A DNA stretch of 64,000 nucleotides from Burkholderia seminalis DSM 23518 (GCF_902832885.1 NZ_CADFDK010000001.1:496001-560000), one strand, 5' to 3'. Counted from the stretch's first letter, positions 10,036-18,827 are shown. The notes: a model not told the origin generated them from the letters alone. Program-made: numbers and translations.

Positions 10036-10067
10036 GGGCCGCCGAGTTGTACTTGGCGGCCCTTTTT
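10036..10067 (+). terminator. Rho-independent terminator
   Basis: Perfect 8-bp stem GGGCCGCC / GGCGGCCC with an 11-nt loop, followed by five T. It follows the ABC-F remnant and also isolates the CDI locus from the next cluster. Confidence 0.88.
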
Positions 10068-10193
10068 GTTTCCGCCGGTTGCGACGCCCGCTGGCGTCGC
10101 CCATTCCGGTTTCCTCTGCTCAATCGACTTCGGGTAAATTACACTCCAAACGCACGTCGCCATTCCCCATTCCGACCCGGAGCCCGTTTCTCG

Positions 10194-10943
10194 ATGCAGG
10201 ACCATTCTCTCCCGCTCGACCTGTCCGGCCTTGCGCCAAGCCTGTACGCGCAGGGCACCGAGGAGGGCATCCTGTCGCGCATGATGGAGCGAATCGCGCC
10301 AGTCAATCGCTTCTGCGTCGATATCGGCGCGAGCGACGGCCTGCGCAACAGCAACACCGCGCGGCTGCTGCGTGAGGAAGATTGGGCCGGCGTACTGGTG
10401 GAAGGCAGCGCATACCGGTTCGGCAAGCTTGCCGCTCACTACGCGGGTGCAGAGCGCGTCCGGCTGCATCACGACCGCGTCCAGCCCGACACGGTCGACC
10501 ACCTGCTCGCCGATGCGGACACGCCTGAGGACTTCGACCTGCTATCGATCGACATCGACGGCAACGACTACTGGGTCTGGCGTGGGCTGCAAGCGTTCAA
10601 GCCGCGCATCGTCGTGATCGAGTACAACCCGTACTACACGCCGCCCGAGCGCTGGGTCATGTGCTTCAACCCGGATCACGAATGGGACGGCTCGACCTAT
10701 TACGGCGCAAGCCTCGAATCGCTCGTCCATCTCGGCAGGCAAAAGGGCTATGAACTCGTCTGCTGCGACGACATGGGCAACAACGCGTTCTTCGTGCGGC
10801 AGGACCTGTATCCGCTGCTGGGCATCGCGAACAACGATCCTTCGGTGCTGTTCCGGCCGGCGATGTACAAGCTGCGCTACGTCGGGCACAACACGTTCCT
10901 GACCGGTCATCCGTATCGGCACGGGCCGGCCGAGCATATCTGA
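10194..10943 (+). CDS. FkbM-like SAM-dependent methyltransferase, first gene of the tailoring cluster
   Basis: A 249-residue cytoplasmic protein. ATG 10194 is chosen because the in-frame extension upstream runs into the preceding terminator. Motifs: DIGASDG at 43-49 (SAM-binding glycine loop), LLSIDIDGNDYW at 116-127 and VVIEYN at 140-145, the pattern of the FkbM methyltransferase superfamily, which O-methylates sugars and polyketide-type hydroxyls. Its stop is immediately followed by the ATG of the next gene, so it opens a tight run of five genes. The substrate is unknown. Confidence 0.75.
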   Translation: MQDHSLPLDLSGLAPSLYAQGTEEGILSRMMERIAPVNRFCVDIGASDGLRNSNTARLLREEDWAGVLVEGSAYRFGKLAAHYAGAERVRLHHDRVQPDTVDHLLADADTPEDFDLLSIDIDGNDYWVWRGLQAFKPRIVVIEYNPYYTPPERWVMCFNPDHEWDGSTYYGASLESLVHLGRQKGYELVCCDDMGNNAFFVRQDLYPLLGIANNDPSVLFRPAMYKLRYVGHNTFLTGHPYRHGPAEHI

Positions 10944-11936
10944 ATGGGGCCGCTCGCCGCCACCTTCGACGAGATTCGAGAGGCCTACGCGCTCGGCCGC
11001 GGTCCCGCGCCGCGCCGGGTCAGTGAACGCGTGTGGCATCTGCCGGCCGACGGCGGCGATATGGCCGTCAAGCTTTACGCGTCCGAGCACCATGCACGCG
11101 CGGCAAAGGAGGCTGCCATCCTCGCGCACCTCGAAACTCACGGCGATACCCGGTTCCATGTACAGACGCTGAAGCGCACGACGGACGGCGATCCGCTGTG
11201 GACGGGGCAACACTCGCACGCGCTGCTGACGCGCTGGGAGGCCGGGCAGTTCAGGACCTACGACACGTTTTCACCGGCCGAATGGGATGCGCTCGGCGCC
11301 AGTCTGGCCGCGTTGCACCTGGGCCTCGAACAGTTTCATCTGCCATCACTTGATACGATTCGCGCGCGCTTGGCTGCAATCGACGTGGATGCGGTGCGCC
11401 GCAGCCTGCTGGATGCATTGAATCGCTCGCGCTCGAACGACAACGCCGCGAACTTGCGCCGTTACGTCGATCTCGCGCTGCGCATGCTCGATCGCTACTA
11501 TCCCGGCAGCCTCGACGCGTTTCCCGCCGACGACCCGCAGCACCCGATCCACAACGACTACAACCAGTTCAACTATCTGTTCACGGGCCGGCTGCCGCCG
11601 CTGATCCTCGACTGGGAAGCGTCGATCGGCGCGCCGCGCGAATACGAACTGGTACGCTGCCTGAATCATCTGCCGCTGGAAGCGCCGCAACGGGCGGAAG
11701 CGTTCGTGCGTGCCTACCAGCGGGTGCGGCCGGTGAATCCGGCGCGTATCGCCTGGGCGGTCGATGCGGCGTGCCTGCAGCACGCACTCAAGCTGTGGAT
11801 CGTGCAAGGCTGGCTGGACGATCCGTCGCGCTTCGCGTCGCACCTGAGCGGCGCGGTGACGATGGCATCCGCGATGGTGGACGCACGCGGCCATCTGGTC
11901 GATTTCTTTTCCCGTTGCGTGGAAGCAGGAAGCTGA
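10944..11936 (+). CDS. APH-fold phosphotransferase
   Basis: A 330-residue protein starting directly after the preceding stop. It has an AVKLY strand (Lys43, ATP-binding lysine), HNDYNQFN at 203-210 (catalytic Brenner-type loop, with Asn replacing the usual Gly) and LDWE at 222-225 (metal-binding Asp). This is the aminoglycoside/choline/homoserine-kinase superfamily. It is one of two APH-fold proteins in the cluster. A small-molecule hydroxyl or amine is the likely acceptor; resistance, activation and biosynthesis are all possible. Confidence 0.75.
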   Translation: MGPLAATFDEIREAYALGRGPAPRRVSERVWHLPADGGDMAVKLYASEHHARAAKEAAILAHLETHGDTRFHVQTLKRTTDGDPLWTGQHSHALLTRWEAGQFRTYDTFSPAEWDALGASLAALHLGLEQFHLPSLDTIRARLAAIDVDAVRRSLLDALNRSRSNDNAANLRRYVDLALRMLDRYYPGSLDAFPADDPQHPIHNDYNQFNYLFTGRLPPLILDWEASIGAPREYELVRCLNHLPLEAPQRAEAFVRAYQRVRPVNPARIAWAVDAACLQHALKLWIVQGWLDDPSRFASHLSGAVTMASAMVDARGHLVDFFSRCVEAGS

Positions 11937-11937
11937 C

Positions 11938-12816
11938 GTGAGTGTGAATCCGAACGAGATCCCGAATCCGCCGCCGTCCGGCGAGCGCCAGCATGTGTTT
12001 CCGCCGCCGCTGGATCGCGATTACCGGGTCGAAAACGGCCGCATCCGGACGCGCTCGCTGGAAGCGCATATCGTCGATCACTGCAACCTGACCTGCGCGG
12101 AATGCTGCTCGCTGTCGCCGCTCCTGCCGGCGTGGCACGCGAGCCCCGATTCGATCGAGGCCGATCTGCGCATGGCCGCGAAGGTATTGAGCCCGCGCAT
12201 GTTCAAGCTGGTCGGCGGCGAGCCGCTGTTGCATCCGGCGCTCGTCGAAATCGTCGAACGCGTGCGCGGCACGGGTATCGCGCCCGTGATTTCGGTCACG
12301 ACCAACGGCCTGAAACTCGGCGAGATGCCGGACGCGTTCTGGCAAGCGGTCGATGCGCTGACGATCTCGCGCTATCCGAGGCCGGCGCTTTCGCCCGAAC
12401 TGATCGCGCACGTCGAGCGCCAGGCCGCGCGTTTCGGCGTACGCCTGAACTGGAAGGTGCAGGACGTGTTCACGACGATGAATCGCGCCCAGCCCGGCAC
12501 GGACCGCGACGAAGCGCAGCGTCTCTATCACGATTGCTGGATTCGCGAGCGCTGCCACATGATTCGCGACGGCATGTTCTACACGTGCACGCGTCCCGCG
12601 CATTTCCATACGCTTTACCGGGGCGAGAAGGATTTCCAGGCCGACGGCCTGCCGTTGCGCGACGATGCGGACATGCTCGACGCAATGCTCGCCTATCTGC
12701 AGCGCGACGCGCCGCTCGAAGCGTGCCTGCATTGCCAGGGCGGCAGCGCGCCGGTGGCGCCGCATCGCATCCTGAAACGCGTTGAAGTGGACCTCCTGAA
12801 GGCTCGTTATCCATGA
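11938..12816 (+). CDS. Radical SAM enzyme with C-terminal cysteine cluster
   Basis: A 292-residue protein with a GTG start one base after the preceding stop. The CxxxCxxC motif that binds the SAM-cleaving 4Fe-4S cluster is at Cys49, Cys53 and Cys56 (CNLTCAEC); GGEP follows at 93-96, as in true radical SAM proteins. Additional Cys near the C-terminus (RERCH, YTCTRP, CLHCQGG) resemble a SPASM/twitch-type auxiliary cluster region. The substrate is unknown. Its stop overlaps the next start by ATGA, indicating coupled translation with the ligase-like gene. Confidence 0.85.
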   Translation: MSVNPNEIPNPPPSGERQHVFPPPLDRDYRVENGRIRTRSLEAHIVDHCNLTCAECCSLSPLLPAWHASPDSIEADLRMAAKVLSPRMFKLVGGEPLLHPALVEIVERVRGTGIAPVISVTTNGLKLGEMPDAFWQAVDALTISRYPRPALSPELIAHVERQAARFGVRLNWKVQDVFTTMNRAQPGTDRDEAQRLYHDCWIRERCHMIRDGMFYTCTRPAHFHTLYRGEKDFQADGLPLRDDADMLDAMLAYLQRDAPLEACLHCQGGSAPVAPHRILKRVEVDLLKARYP

Positions 12817-13880
12817 TCGTCGGCACGCGCGACCCGTTCGGGTTCGATCGTCTTCACTACCATCCGCGCAGCGGCGTGTCGGCATCCGGCATCCGCGCCG
12901 TCCTGCACGCGTCGGCGCAGCCGGCCGGTGCGCCGGACACGGCCGCCATCGCGGGTTACCTGAGCGGCGAGCGGCTCGTCGGCCGCACCGTGCTGCGCGA
13001 CGTGCTCGCGGTGCCGCCGGGGCATGCGCTGATCCGTTCGCCGCAAGGATTGACGGTGCAGCCGTCGCCCGAGCGGCCGCGGCATGCCGATCTGGACACC
13101 GTGCTGCGCGCGTCGCTGCAACGCGCGCTCGACAGCGGCAAGCGCGTTGCACTGGCGCTGAGCGGCGGCCTCGATTCGGCGCTGCTGCTCGCGTTGTTGC
13201 GCGAACTCGGCGCGCTGCCGCACGTGACGGCCTACGTGCTCGCGACCGAGATGCCCGACTATTGCGAGCTCGACGCGGCGCTTGAACTCGCGACGCAGAT
13301 GCAGGCGAACGTGAAGATCGTGCGGGCGAATGAAGCCGATTTCGTCGCGGCGCTGCCGAGAACGACCCATGCGGTCGAGGAGCCGATGTTCAATCTGCAT
13401 CCGGTCGCGAAGCGGTTGCTGGCCGAGGCCATGGCGGCGGACGGCATCGAGGTTGCAATTACCGGCGACGGCGCGGATCAGGTGTTGCGCCGCGACCGGT
13501 CGGCCAATTACCTGCCGCTGTGCCACGCGTTGTTCGATGCGGCGGCGGTTGACCTGCATCCGCCGTTCGTCGATGCGGAGGTCGTCGCGCATCTGACGAG
13601 CATCGCGCCGGACCCGAACAAGCAATGCCTGCGCGATCTCGGTGCGCGCCTGAACCTGCCGGACCGTCTGGTGCACGGCCCCAAGCGCGGACGACTCGCG
13701 CCGGCGATGGACCTCGGCGCGCTGCTCGATCGCGAGCGCACGCATGCGCTGGCCGGTACGCTCGGCCTTGCCGCGCCCGCACTGCGGGCCGATACCGAGC
13801 GCGTGCTGTGGGCGACGCTGACCCTGATCCTCGATCATCTCGAGCACCTTTACCGCGATGCCGCGCATCGTCCAACCTGA
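12813..13880 (+). CDS. Asparagine-synthetase-like ATP-dependent amide ligase lacking the glutaminase domain
   Basis: A 355-residue protein; ATGA overlap with the radical SAM gene fixes the start. SGGLDS at 117-122 is the ATP-pyrophosphatase loop of the AsnB family, with TGDGADQ at 217-223 as the second adenylation motif. The N-terminal part keeps only the end of an Ntn-type region (GRTVLRDVLAVPPGH) and begins Met-Ile, so the catalytic Cys2 for glutamine hydrolysis is absent; AsnB proteins are usually well over 500 residues. By analogy with beta-lactam synthetase and lasso-peptide cyclase, it may join a carboxylate to an amine other than ammonia. This is inference. Confidence 0.8.
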   Translation: MIVGTRDPFGFDRLHYHPRSGVSASGIRAVLHASAQPAGAPDTAAIAGYLSGERLVGRTVLRDVLAVPPGHALIRSPQGLTVQPSPERPRHADLDTVLRASLQRALDSGKRVALALSGGLDSALLLALLRELGALPHVTAYVLATEMPDYCELDAALELATQMQANVKIVRANEADFVAALPRTTHAVEEPMFNLHPVAKRLLAEAMAADGIEVAITGDGADQVLRRDRSANYLPLCHALFDAAAVDLHPPFVDAEVVAHLTSIAPDPNKQCLRDLGARLNLPDRLVHGPKRGRLAPAMDLGALLDRERTHALAGTLGLAAPALRADTERVLWATLTLILDHLEHLYRDAAHRPT

Positions 13881-13887
13881 ACCGCTC

Positions 13888-15096
13888 ATGACACGCATCC
13901 TGTTCTGCGTCGTGCCCGAGAAGGGCCACGTCAATCCGTGCATCGGCCCGGCCCAGCATCTGCGCGCGGCCGGCTGCGACGTCGCGTTCTACGCGCCGGC
14001 CGATATCAGCGAACAGCTCGACGGCGCCGGCGACTTCGCGTTCGTCGGGCCGCGCGAGACGCCCGAGCGCCACGACCTGTCGCGCGGCGCGAGCTTCGCC
14101 GCGAACATCCGCGACGCCGACTGGCTGCGGCACTGGATCCGCACGCTGCTGATCGACCTGGCGCCGTCGCAGGTGGACGGCATCCGTGCGGTGCTGCGCG
14201 ACTGGCGGCCCGATGTGGTCGTGATCGATCCGCTGCTTTACGCGGCCGCGATCGCCGCCGAGCTGGAAGGGCTGCCGTGGGTGTCGATGTCGAATTCGCT
14301 GAATCCGGTGCTGCCGGACGATCTCGATTCGGAACTGCTGCGCACGGTGCGATGGCTCGCGCCGGAACGTGCCGGGCTGTTTGCGCGCTACGGGCTCGAT
14401 GCGCGTTTTCGCGGGTGCGATGTCCTGTCGCCGCACCTGACGCTCGCGTTCACGACCGACGCGCTGGTCGGTGCGCCGCCGCCGGGTGTCGAGCTGGTCG
14501 GCCCCGCGATGCCGTCGGGGCCGCGCGGCGACGAGACGGCGTTTCCGTGGGCGCGTATCGACGCCGGTCGCCCGCTCGTCTACATGTCGCTCGGCAGCCA
14601 GCTTTACTACCATCCGGACCTGTTCTCGAAGGTGATCGACGCGACGCGCGCGACGTCGGCGCAACTGGTGCTGTCGGTAGGCGAACTGGTCGATTCGGAT
14701 CTGCTGCCGGCCGGTGACGAGCGCGTGATCGCGGTGCGCTATGCGCCGCAACTGGCGCTGCTGCGGCGCACGCATGCGTTCGTCAGCCATGGCGGCGCCA
14801 ATTCGGTGATGGAATCGCTCGCGTGCGGTGTGCCGATGCTGCTGTCGCCGTTCTGCAACGACCAGTTTCATTCGGCGCACTTCGTCGAGCGGGCCGGCGC
14901 GGCGTGCGTGCTCGATCTGCAGCGTGCCGGCGTCGCGGAGATTGCCGCTGCGCTCGAGCGCCTGTTGCGTCCGGGCCCGCTGCGCGAGCATGCGGCACGG
15001 ATTCGCGACAGCTACGCCGCGCGCGACGGCTCCGCGCAAGCCGCTCGCCTGATCAGCGCACTCGCTTCAGGAAACCGCCTGGCGACAGCGTCATGA
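13888..15096 (+). CDS. Family-1 (MGT/UGT-like) glycosyltransferase
   Basis: A 402-residue GT-B fold enzyme. ATG 13888 gives the standard N-terminus (MTRILFCVVPEKGHVNP); an in-frame ATG at 13858 would overlap the previous gene. The nucleotide-sugar motif HGGANSVMES at 301-310, followed by LACGVPMLLSPFCNDQ, is typical of UDP-glycosyltransferases acting on small lipophilic acceptors such as macrolides or lipids. Its 3' end overlaps the convergent methyltransferase-like gene by 44 bp. Confidence 0.85.
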   Translation: MTRILFCVVPEKGHVNPCIGPAQHLRAAGCDVAFYAPADISEQLDGAGDFAFVGPRETPERHDLSRGASFAANIRDADWLRHWIRTLLIDLAPSQVDGIRAVLRDWRPDVVVIDPLLYAAAIAAELEGLPWVSMSNSLNPVLPDDLDSELLRTVRWLAPERAGLFARYGLDARFRGCDVLSPHLTLAFTTDALVGAPPPGVELVGPAMPSGPRGDETAFPWARIDAGRPLVYMSLGSQLYYHPDLFSKVIDATRATSAQLVLSVGELVDSDLLPAGDERVIAVRYAPQLALLRRTHAFVSHGGANSVMESLACGVPMLLSPFCNDQFHSAHFVERAGAACVLDLQRAGVAEIAAALERLLRPGPLREHAARIRDSYAARDGSAQAARLISALASGNRLATAS

Positions 15097-15742
15097 GCAC
15101 GCGGTCCTCGATGTCGTGGTCGGCCTCGAAACGGTCGTCGCGGGCGAGAAATTCACGCGCGGCCGTGGCCGGGTTGTTGCCGCGGCCGTACGGCTTGCCG
15201 TCGAACATCGATGCGGGCAGATACTCCATGATGGTATCCATCACGATCGCATAGCTGCCGGGCGTCACGAGCGGCGCATAGCATTCGAGTTCGCGCAGCA
15301 CGTGCGCATGGGTATGCGTGAGATCGAGGATCGCCATCACGCGCGCGCCGTCGCGGAGCTGCGCGTGCACCGCCGCGAGCGTGTCGGCCGCGCACGATTC
15401 GCCTTCGATCAGCACCATGCGATGGGCCAGCCGGTGCGATTGCAGGCGTTGCCTGACCTCGTCGCGCAGCCGCGGTTCGACCGCGACGACGCGGCCGTGC
15501 CCGCCGGCCAGTTCCAGCATCGACGCGGAGAACACGACACCGCCGCCCGCCGCGATGCCGGTCTGCACGATACAGTCGGGGCGTTCGCGCCAGATCAGTT
15601 CCTGGAGCGCAAGCATGTCGCCGGGCAGATGGAAGAAGCGCTCGCCGAGCCAGCGCGTCTGGAACAGATGGTCGAATTCGGCGGCGCGCGTCAGCCATTC
15701 GATATTGAGGTCCCGTATGCGGGCCGAAGGACGCTCTGACAT
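15053..15742 (-). CDS. CmcI-like (cephalosporin hydroxylase/rhamnosyl O-methyltransferase family) protein
   Basis: A 229-residue protein from ATG 15742; a longer frame reaching 15913 lacks support. The core QTGIAAGGGVVFSA (SAM-binding glycine stretch), a VAVEP segment, the ILDLTHTHAHVLREL segment and GSYAIVMDT match the CmcI family, which are SAM-dependent methyltransferases despite the historical hydroxylase name. It is transcribed against the rest of the cluster. Its chosen start codon overlaps the ATG at 15741 on the other strand, which argues for the later GTG of that neighbour. Confidence 0.72.
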   Translation of the reverse strand: MSERPSARIRDLNIEWLTRAAEFDHLFQTRWLGERFFHLPGDMLALQELIWRERPDCIVQTGIAAGGGVVFSASMLELAGGHGRVVAVEPRLRDEVRQRLQSHRLAHRMVLIEGESCAADTLAAVHAQLRDGARVMAILDLTHTHAHVLRELECYAPLVTPGSYAIVMDTIMEYLPASMFDGKPYGRGNNPATAAREFLARDDRFEADHDIEDRVLMTLSPGGFLKRVR

Positions 15743-15767
15743 GGTCAATGCAACGAGTAGGAGTGAC

Positions 15768-16733
15768 GTGAAAACGCTGGAACCGTGGCTGCGCCGGTAC
15801 TGGAACATCGTGCCGGCACGCGGGCAGGCGATGGCATCGGGCCATACTAACAAAACGTATCTCGTCGAGTATGACGCGGGGCGCGCGGTGCTGCGCGTGT
15901 CGTGGCCCGGCAAGCCGGCCGAGCAGGTGCGTCGCGAGGCGTCGATACTCGGTCATCTCGGCGAGACGCGCACGGTGCCGGCATTACCCGCGCTGCCGCG
16001 GCTGAGGCCGACCGTCGATGCGCAATCCGGCGTGCTCATCGACGATGGAAGCTGGCTGCACCTGTTCGAACCTGTCGACGGCGATCCCGGCCTGCCGCAT
16101 GACGCGCAAGCGGGGGCGATCGATGCGATGCGCGCGCTCGCGCATCTGCATGCGGCACTGGCCACGATACCCGTGAGCGAATCGACGCCGCTGGCGTGGT
16201 TGTCGGCCCGTCATGCGCGCGTGTCGGCGCACGCGATGCCGTCGCTGCCGGCCGGTTTGAGCGGCGATTACGATGCGGTGATCCGGCGGATCGGCGCGCA
16301 TCTCGACGCCGCCGCGCACTGGCTGGCGGGGCCGGTGCATTGGCTGCACGGCGACTATCACGCGGGCAACCTGCTGTATGTCGGCCACACGGTGAACGGC
16401 GTGCTGGATTTCGACGATGCCGGGCAGGGCGCGCAGTGGCTTGAGGCGGCCTTCGCACTGTTCGCGCTGTCGCGCGACGCGGGCAGGGACGATCGTTTCG
16501 TGTTCGATGCGCAGCGCTGGGAGGCCGGCTTGCACGCCTATGCGGCGACGCGGCGCGACGGTGTACCGGGCTGGATGCGTGCCGAGCGCGATGCGTTGAT
16601 GACGCTGTTCTGCGTGGACCAGACGCTGATCCATCTGGAGGCGGCACAGCGCGGCTTGTGGATGCCGGGGCCCGGCATCGGCTTTCTCGGCGGCTGGCGG
16701 CAGTTGCTGGACAGTGCAGCGCCGGGAAACTGA
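15768..16733 (+). CDS. APH-fold phosphotransferase (second copy in the cluster)
   Basis: A 321-residue protein. GTG 15768 is preceded by AGGAG four bases upstream; the ATG at 15741 lacks this and collides with the divergent start. HGDYHAGN at 194-201 is the canonical Brenner catalytic loop and LDFDD at 213-217 holds the metal-binding Asp. This is the aminoglycoside phosphotransferase/homoserine-kinase-like family. It differs strongly from the copy at 10944-11936, so this is not a recent duplication. Substrate unknown. Confidence 0.78.
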   Translation: MKTLEPWLRRYWNIVPARGQAMASGHTNKTYLVEYDAGRAVLRVSWPGKPAEQVRREASILGHLGETRTVPALPALPRLRPTVDAQSGVLIDDGSWLHLFEPVDGDPGLPHDAQAGAIDAMRALAHLHAALATIPVSESTPLAWLSARHARVSAHAMPSLPAGLSGDYDAVIRRIGAHLDAAAHWLAGPVHWLHGDYHAGNLLYVGHTVNGVLDFDDAGQGAQWLEAAFALFALSRDAGRDDRFVFDAQRWEAGLHAYAATRRDGVPGWMRAERDALMTLFCVDQTLIHLEAAQRGLWMPGPGIGFLGGWRQLLDSAAPGN

Positions 16734-16745
16734 CCGGCCGTTGCT

Positions 16746-17321
16746 TCAGCTTCGCCGATTCAGGAACAGGCGGACGGCTTCGACCGTGTTGGGCCGCGCG
16801 TCGCCATGTCGCGAGCCGTCGTGCATGCAGAACAGCACGTCGCGACGCTGCGTCGCGCGGGCGTCGGCATGCGCGCACATCGCGTCGAACAGCGCCTGCG
16901 GCGACGGCGCCGGCCGCTGCCAGTCGTCCAGTATCGCGGTCCAGCCCGTGTGTTCGCGCCGCAGGCGCGCCAGCACGCCGGCGCGATCGTCCCGCGGCAT
17001 CAGCCCGTACGGCAGACGCAACGGGATCGCGTCCGGCGCGGCAATACCGGCCCGGCAATAGGCGTCGCGGATCAGTGCGTCGGTCGCCTCGATCTCGCCG
17101 ATCAGCGCGTCGTCCGCCAGCGCGCCCGGTCTGGCATGCGAATGGGTGTGATTGCCGAGGCGATGGCCTTCGCGCGCCATTCTCGCGGCGACGTCGAGTG
17201 CGCCCGCCAGATGTTTACCGAGCAGGAAGAAGGTCGCCTTGCACGATGCGTCGCGCAGGACGTCGAGCAGCGAAGGGGTCGACGGACCGGGGCCGTCGTC
17301 GAAGCTGAGGTGAATGGACAT
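16746..17321 (-). CDS. NodB-type polysaccharide deacetylase family protein
   Basis: A 191-residue single-domain carbohydrate esterase family 4 protein. SFDDGP at 6-11 supplies catalytic base and metal-binding Asp, and HTHSH at 58-62 the metal-binding His pair; a late MHDG supplies the catalytic His region. There is no signal peptide, so it should act in the cytoplasm, which favours an N-acetyl sugar on a small molecule or lipid over peptidoglycan. It is convergent with the second APH-fold gene, 12 bp apart. Confidence 0.8.
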   Translation of the reverse strand: MSIHLSFDDGPGPSTPSLLDVLRDASCKATFFLLGKHLAGALDVAARMAREGHRLGNHTHSHARPGALADDALIGEIEATDALIRDAYCRAGIAAPDAIPLRLPYGLMPRDDRAGVLARLRREHTGWTAILDDWQRPAPSPQALFDAMCAHADARATQRRDVLFCMHDGSRHGDARPNTVEAVRLFLNRRS

Positions 17322-17379
17322 CGCGGGCGGGCGTGCCGTCTAGGGTGTACCGGACGAACGATAGCGCAATTCGCGCCGG

Positions 17380-17919
17380 CTACTGAATCGGCTCGACGTG
17401 CAGCGGACAGGTGCCGATCGGGCGCAAGCGCTTGCCGGTCCACGTATAGAAGAACCGGGCGGCCTTCGCGTGGTTGTCGTCGCAATCGCCGTTGAAGCAG
17501 CCGGCGATGATCAGCAGCGTACTGCCGGCACGGAAGTCGACGCGCTCGTCGTCGTTGCCCATCACGCCCGAAATGGCGGTGACGCCCGGCATCGTGTATG
17601 TCGCACCCGAGTACTTGTCGACGATCGCGAAATTCCGGCAATCCGTGCCGCAACCCCAGATCGCGACGCGATAGTGACCGGCAAAATTGGCCGGTTGCGT
17701 GAATGCGTCGCGGATCACGGTGCGGTACAGGCGTGCTTCCTTGCTGGTCAATCGGGGCGATGCGGCCGGCTGGCGCGGCGCGCGCGCGGCCGGTGCCGGA
17801 TAGCGGTCGAACGACGGTGACGGGCATGCCGCCGCGGGCGCCGCACGGGCAGTGCCTGAACCGGTGATCAGCGCAGCCGCTGTGCCGGCGAGCAGCAGCA
17901 TTCGATGGGCGAGCGCCAC
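17380..17919 (-). CDS. Secreted hypothetical protein
   Basis: A 179-residue protein. GTG 17919 has AAGGA seven bases upstream and gives a signal peptide (MALAHRMLLLAG... cleaved near ARA-AP); the longer frame to 18066 lacks this. The mature domain has Cys-rich stretches (IWGCGTDCRNF, GCFNGDCDDN, GTCPL), suggesting disulfides in the periplasm. The motif FAGHYRVAIWGCGTDC is characteristic, but the family is not recognised with confidence. No clear functional link to its neighbours. Confidence 0.7.
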   Translation of the reverse strand: MALAHRMLLLAGTAAALITGSGTARAAPAAACPSPSFDRYPAPAARAPRQPAASPRLTSKEARLYRTVIRDAFTQPANFAGHYRVAIWGCGTDCRNFAIVDKYSGATYTMPGVTAISGVMGNDDERVDFRAGSTLLIIAGCFNGDCDDNHAKAARFFYTWTGKRLRPIGTCPLHVEPIQ

Positions 17920-18199
17920 GCGAGCATCCTTCAGGTTCGAGGTTGAAGGCCGGCCGGCGGCGACGATTCCATGACGCTTCATGCGCGCCGGCGAGACGGA
18001 ATGCGATCGTCGGTACGTGCCTTCGGCCGCATGTCGAGCTTGCAGTGCCGGCCGGCACGCCGTCAAGCATTGTCAAATCGCCGCGATATCACGATGCCTG
18101 ACGTTTCGGACCCGGCATGAAGGCTGTCATGCAGGGGGGGATTGAGTATGCTTGGATTCGATTCGCGGTACTCACGCCGTGACAACCGGGAGGCTTCAC

Positions 18200-18679
18200 A
18201 TGAATGCACGTCTATACCGCGCGACCATTGCCGGCGCGCTGATCGGTTTGCTCGCGCCGTTTCCGGTGGCCCATGCGCAGCTGGGCGATGTCCTGAAACA
18301 GGTCGGCGGCGGCGATTCGGGCGGCAGCGCGGGTGGTGCGTTCGGCAACCTCGGCGGCCTCGGCGGCGCGCTGACGGGCGGCGGCGGGGCGTCGCTGACG
18401 CCGGGCAGCACCGGCAACGTCGCGGGCCTGCTGCAGTTCTGCATCCAGAACAACTATCTCGGCGGCGCGTCCGGCAGTGGCGCGTCGTCGGTGAAGGACG
18501 CGCTGCTGAGCAAGCTCGGCGGCAATGCGTCGTCGGACAGCGGTTATACGAGCGGCGCGAGCGGGATCCTCGACGCCGGCAACGGCGGCAAGCTCGACCT
18601 GAGCGGCGGCGGCCTGAAGCAGCAGGTGACCAGGCAGATCTGCGACAAGGTACTGACGCAGGCGAAATCGCTGCTGTAA
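18200..18679 (+). CDS. DUF2501-family secreted protein
   Basis: A 159-residue protein with a signal peptide ending AHA-QLGD; ATG 18200 has a GGGAGG Shine-Dalgarno sequence. The middle is Gly/Ser-rich low complexity (GGLGGALTGGGG). The C-terminal half carries the conserved QFCIQNNYL and TRQICDKVL Cys motifs of the DUF2501/YjjA family. Periplasmic, function unknown. Confidence 0.78.
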   Translation: MNARLYRATIAGALIGLLAPFPVAHAQLGDVLKQVGGGDSGGSAGGAFGNLGGLGGALTGGGGASLTPGSTGNVAGLLQFCIQNNYLGGASGSGASSVKDALLSKLGGNASSDSGYTSGASGILDAGNGGKLDLSGGGLKQQVTRQICDKVLTQAKSLL

Positions 18680-18827
18680 GCACCACAGCGGCACGCACGG
18701 CGCGTGCCGGCATCGAAGGGGGGGCGGTGCTCGTGCACCGTTCACCGTCAGCCATTCAGGCCGTTACTTCCGCAGCGGCGACAAGACCGTCGCGCCGGGC
18801 GACGCCGCGGCCCGCGCGCACCACGGC

